Below, piece by piece: positions 61,782 through 64,000 of a DNA stretch of 64,000 nt. The stretch spans positions 1,996,990-2,060,989 of the forward strand of contig NZ_KB889965.1 of assembly GCF_000372865.1 (NCBI RefSeq), given 5' to 3'. This DNA comes from Methylosarcina fibrata AML-C10 (GTDB lineage: Bacteria > Pseudomonadota > Gammaproteobacteria > Methylococcales > Methylomonadaceae). Made by a program: the position numbers and the translations under genes. The notes beneath the pieces were generated by a model. The model was given only the letters and a program-made list of their open reading frames with translations. It ran no database searches and was not told the DNA's origin. Positions within the stretch are counted from its first letter, which is position 1. The number at the start of each line of letters is the position of its first letter.

Positions 61782-62659
61782 TTCGAGCCTTTTTCGGGCG
61801 CGGTGAAAGAAGCGCCGAATCCCTTGACGAACAGAAAGGCGATCATCAGAACTCCGCAAAAAATCAGTACCGAAACGGCCGATCCCAAACCCAGATTCAG
61901 CCGAATGATGAGTGTATTGTAAGCGACGATCGAAACGGTTTCGGTGTCCTGGGCACCGCGCGTCTGAATATAAACCGTGTCGAAAATGCGAAAGGCATCG
62001 AGGGTCCGGAACAGGAGCGCGACCAGAATGGTCGGCTTCATCAGCGGCAGAGTAATCATCCGGAAACGCTGCCAGGCCGAGGCGCCATCCACGCGGGCTG
62101 CGCGGATCAGATCCTCGGGGATCAGCGTCAGTCCCGCGAGCAGCAGCAACGCCATAAAAGGAGTCGTCTTCCAGATTTCGGTAAAGACAATGACGAAAAA
62201 AGCCGACCAGCCTCGGCTGAACCAGGGCATGTCCAGCGACAGCAGCGCATTGACAAAGCCGGTAGCGGGATCGAAGGCGAATTTCCAGGCCAGAGCGGCC
62301 ACGACCGTGATGAGCGCGTAAGGCAGCAATAGGGCCGTTCGAATCGTTCGGCGCCCCACGGCCGCCCGGTGCATCAGCAGCGCCAGGGCCAAACCCAATG
62401 CCAGTTCGAACGCAACCGATAGCCCGGTGATCATCAACGTATTGGCCAGAGCGCGCCACCAGACTTCCGACGCGAGCACGCTCAGATAATTGTCCAGGCC
62501 GACAAACTGCCGGCCGGCCGGAAAACGCAAATCGTAGCGAAACAGCGACAACCAGACCGAATACAGAATGGGATAAGCCGTCACCAGCAGCATCGCGGCG
62601 ACGGCAGGAGCGCAAAGCAGCCAGCCGAGGCGGCGTTCGGCCGGCGTTCTACGGTTCAC
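61778..62659 (-). CDS. Sugar-type ABC transporter permease (MalF-like)
   Basis: A 293-residue permease with six helices: LLCAPAVAAMLLVTAYPILY, VSIVAYNTLIIRLNLG and the coupling loop RAARVDGASAWQRFRMITLP. It overlaps the binding-protein gene and the second permease by 4 bases each, so all four genes form one tight operon. Confidence 0.92.
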   Translation of the reverse strand: MNRRTPAERRLGWLLCAPAVAAMLLVTAYPILYSVWLSLFRYDLRFPAGRQFVGLDNYLSVLASEVWWRALANTLMITGLSVAFELALGLALALLMHRAAVGRRTIRTALLLPYALITVVAALAWKFAFDPATGFVNALLSLDMPWFSRGWSAFFVIVFTEIWKTTPFMALLLLAGLTLIPEDLIRAARVDGASAWQRFRMITLPLMKPTILVALLFRTLDAFRIFDTVYIQTRGAQDTETVSIVAYNTLIIRLNLGLGSAVSVLIFCGVLMIAFLFVKGFGASFTAPEKGSK

Positions 62660-63915
62660 AGCAGTCCCTCCGAATGCAGCGCCCTTGCCACGGCCTGCCG
62701 CAGCCTGATTGCGTCCGTTTCAGGATCAAGCTCGTGCAGAGGATGCAGAATGCGGCCGATCGCCAACGAAACGTCGTTATAAAGCGGCGAACGCGGCCTC
62801 AAAACAGCTTCGCGCAGAGTCTCGCGCAGAATATCGGCGAAAGGGAAACGGCGGCGCACTTCGGGATCATCGTAGAGCGCATCCAGCGTCGGCGGCAGGC
62901 CGCCCTTTATCGCAGCACGGATTTGATTGGGACGGGAAGCAAGGCATTCGGCCGCTTCCAGGGCAAGCTTAGGATAACGGCTATGAGCGCCGATGCCCAG
63001 ATTGATTCCGCCGAGCACGGCCTTGCCAGACCGATTCTCCTCGACGGCAGGCAGGAGGGCAAACGCCATGTGCGACGCTATCTCCGGAGCATTTCGATGG
63101 GCGCTCGGCCAGACGTAAGGATAATTGATCATGAACGTCGGGCCGCCCGTTTCAAAGGCGAGCCGGGCCTGATCTTCGCGCGCCGTATCGAGCGCAGGAT
63201 CGGCAGCCGGCGACATTGCCAGCCGTTTCATCAAAGCGAGCGTTTTCCTCGTCGGGGCAGAGTTCAAGGAAACGGCGCCGCCGCTTGCATCGAGCACCTG
63301 ACCGCCCGCCGACGCCAGCAGTGAGATGAAAAACACCGTCAATCCTTCGTAGCGCTGGCCCTGAACCTGAATGGCTCCGGCCTGTCCGAGCGCTTCGGCT
63401 TGCTCGATCAATTCGCTCCAGGTGGCGGGCGGAACGCTGACCCGGTCGCTGCGATACCAGAGCAGTTGGACGTTGCCGGTCAACGGTGCGGCCCACAAAC
63501 GATTTCGATAGTGAGCGCTTTCAACCGAGACAGGAAGGCGCCCAAGCGAGACTCTTTTTGCCGGCAATTCGGGCCAGGCTAGAATCCAGCCGGCTTCGGC
63601 AAATTCCGCGGTCCAGATAACGTCCATGCCGATGATGTCGATGTCCCGGTCCGATGCGGCCAGGCGACGCGCCACTTGTTCGCGCTGCTGATCCGCATCC
63701 GGAGGCAACGGCAGCAGTGTAATCTTGTAGCGGCCGGAGGATTGTTTCGTGCAGAATCCGGCCGCTTCGGAAAAGGCACCGGAAGGTTCGTTGAAAACGT
63801 ACCAAGACAGTGTCGGCGGTTCGTGATTTTTACCGTTTCGGCAGCCTGCGGCGGCGGCAAGCAAAATCGCAAGCAGAACGGCAACGCTGGGGCGGATCGG
63901 GGATGGAATGCGCAT
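62656..63915 (-). CDS. Extracellular solute-binding lipoprotein (family 1)
   Basis: A 419-residue sugar-type binding protein with a lipoprotein signal (AAAAGC lipobox, Cys25). Features are DRDIDIIGMDVIWTAEFAEA, WAAPLTGNVQLLWYRSDRV, FMINYPYVWPSAHRNAP and the AVLGGINLGIGAHSRYP hinge strand. The build recalls trehalose/maltose binders of the LpqY or ThuE kind, but ligand is not certain. First gene of the four-gene operon. Confidence 0.88.
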   Translation of the reverse strand: MRIPSPIRPSVAVLLAILLAAAAGCRNGKNHEPPTLSWYVFNEPSGAFSEAAGFCTKQSSGRYKITLLPLPPDADQQREQVARRLAASDRDIDIIGMDVIWTAEFAEAGWILAWPELPAKRVSLGRLPVSVESAHYRNRLWAAPLTGNVQLLWYRSDRVSVPPATWSELIEQAEALGQAGAIQVQGQRYEGLTVFFISLLASAGGQVLDASGGAVSLNSAPTRKTLALMKRLAMSPAADPALDTAREDQARLAFETGGPTFMINYPYVWPSAHRNAPEIASHMAFALLPAVEENRSGKAVLGGINLGIGAHSRYPKLALEAAECLASRPNQIRAAIKGGLPPTLDALYDDPEVRRRFPFADILRETLREAVLRPRSPLYNDVSLAIGRILHPLHELDPETDAIRLRQAVARALHSEGLL

Positions 63916-64000
63916 GGCCCGGTTAACCTCCTTCGGCTGTGCGTGGCCCGGTCAACCCAGGCACTTTCAAGCTTGTCCGGATGTTTAACGATAACAAGGC

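Overview
The window reads as a chromosomal piece of a gammaproteobacterium, quite possibly a methanotroph of the Methylococcales. The TusD/TusC pair is typical of Gammaproteobacteria. The window has no methane-oxidation genes, so the methanotroph reading rests on weaker signs: an unusually long di-haem cytochrome c peroxidase like the surface-associated type known from Methylococcus, and a membrane-anchored copper oxidase/cupredoxin pair. Genes are dense, and most of the DNA is moderately GC-rich. The exception is a more AT-rich, debris-filled island at about 12.0-18.1 kb.

Layout. 0-12 kb: end of an RND efflux outer-membrane gene, nadC with a flavin reductase, a secreted fibronectin-III protein, a class II aldolase, tusDC, a multicopper oxidase with a tail-anchored cupredoxin, and eutBC (ethanolamine ammonia-lyase). 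12-18 kb: an accessory island with a broken PIN toxin beside its antitoxin, an IS4-type transposase relic, an intact ParE/antitoxin pair, a relic VapBC pair, a proteasome-fold Ntn hydrolase with a damaged 3' end, and an IS3-family insertion sequence. 18-31 kb: one long minus-strand operon reading porin, urtABCDE, ureJ, ureDABCEFG. 31-34.5 kb: small genes (lipoprotein, DUF3565, CopD-like, PNPOx-like, methyltransferase).

34.9-50.4 kb is the most interesting part. It holds an NCS2 permease, two isochorismatase-superfamily cysteine hydrolases (one very close to biuret amidohydrolase), a GntR/FCD regulator, a cupin, a stand-alone relative of the allophanate hydrolase C-terminal domain, and a BMP-type ABC transporter. 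Divergent from these is a 1,137-residue fusion of an NCS1 nucleobase-permease domain to a hybrid histidine kinase, followed by a LuxR-type response regulator. A 14-base motif (CTTTGTTGTATRCA) occurs upstream of both the first hydrolase and the ABC operon, which suggests one regulon. 50.6-64 kb: two GloVer-repeat secreted proteins with nearly identical C-terminal Ig modules, a rhomboid protease, the long di-haem peroxidase, and a sugar-type ABC transporter.

The genes fit together as nitrogen scavenging. Urea is imported (porin, Urt) and hydrolysed (urease). Ethanolamine is deaminated without any microcompartment genes. The 35-50 kb cluster looks built to sense, import and hydrolyse a urea-like or pyrimidine-derived amide. 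Its product allophanate would yield urea or ammonia, linking it to the urease operon. That link is inference: no complete allophanate hydrolase is present in the window.
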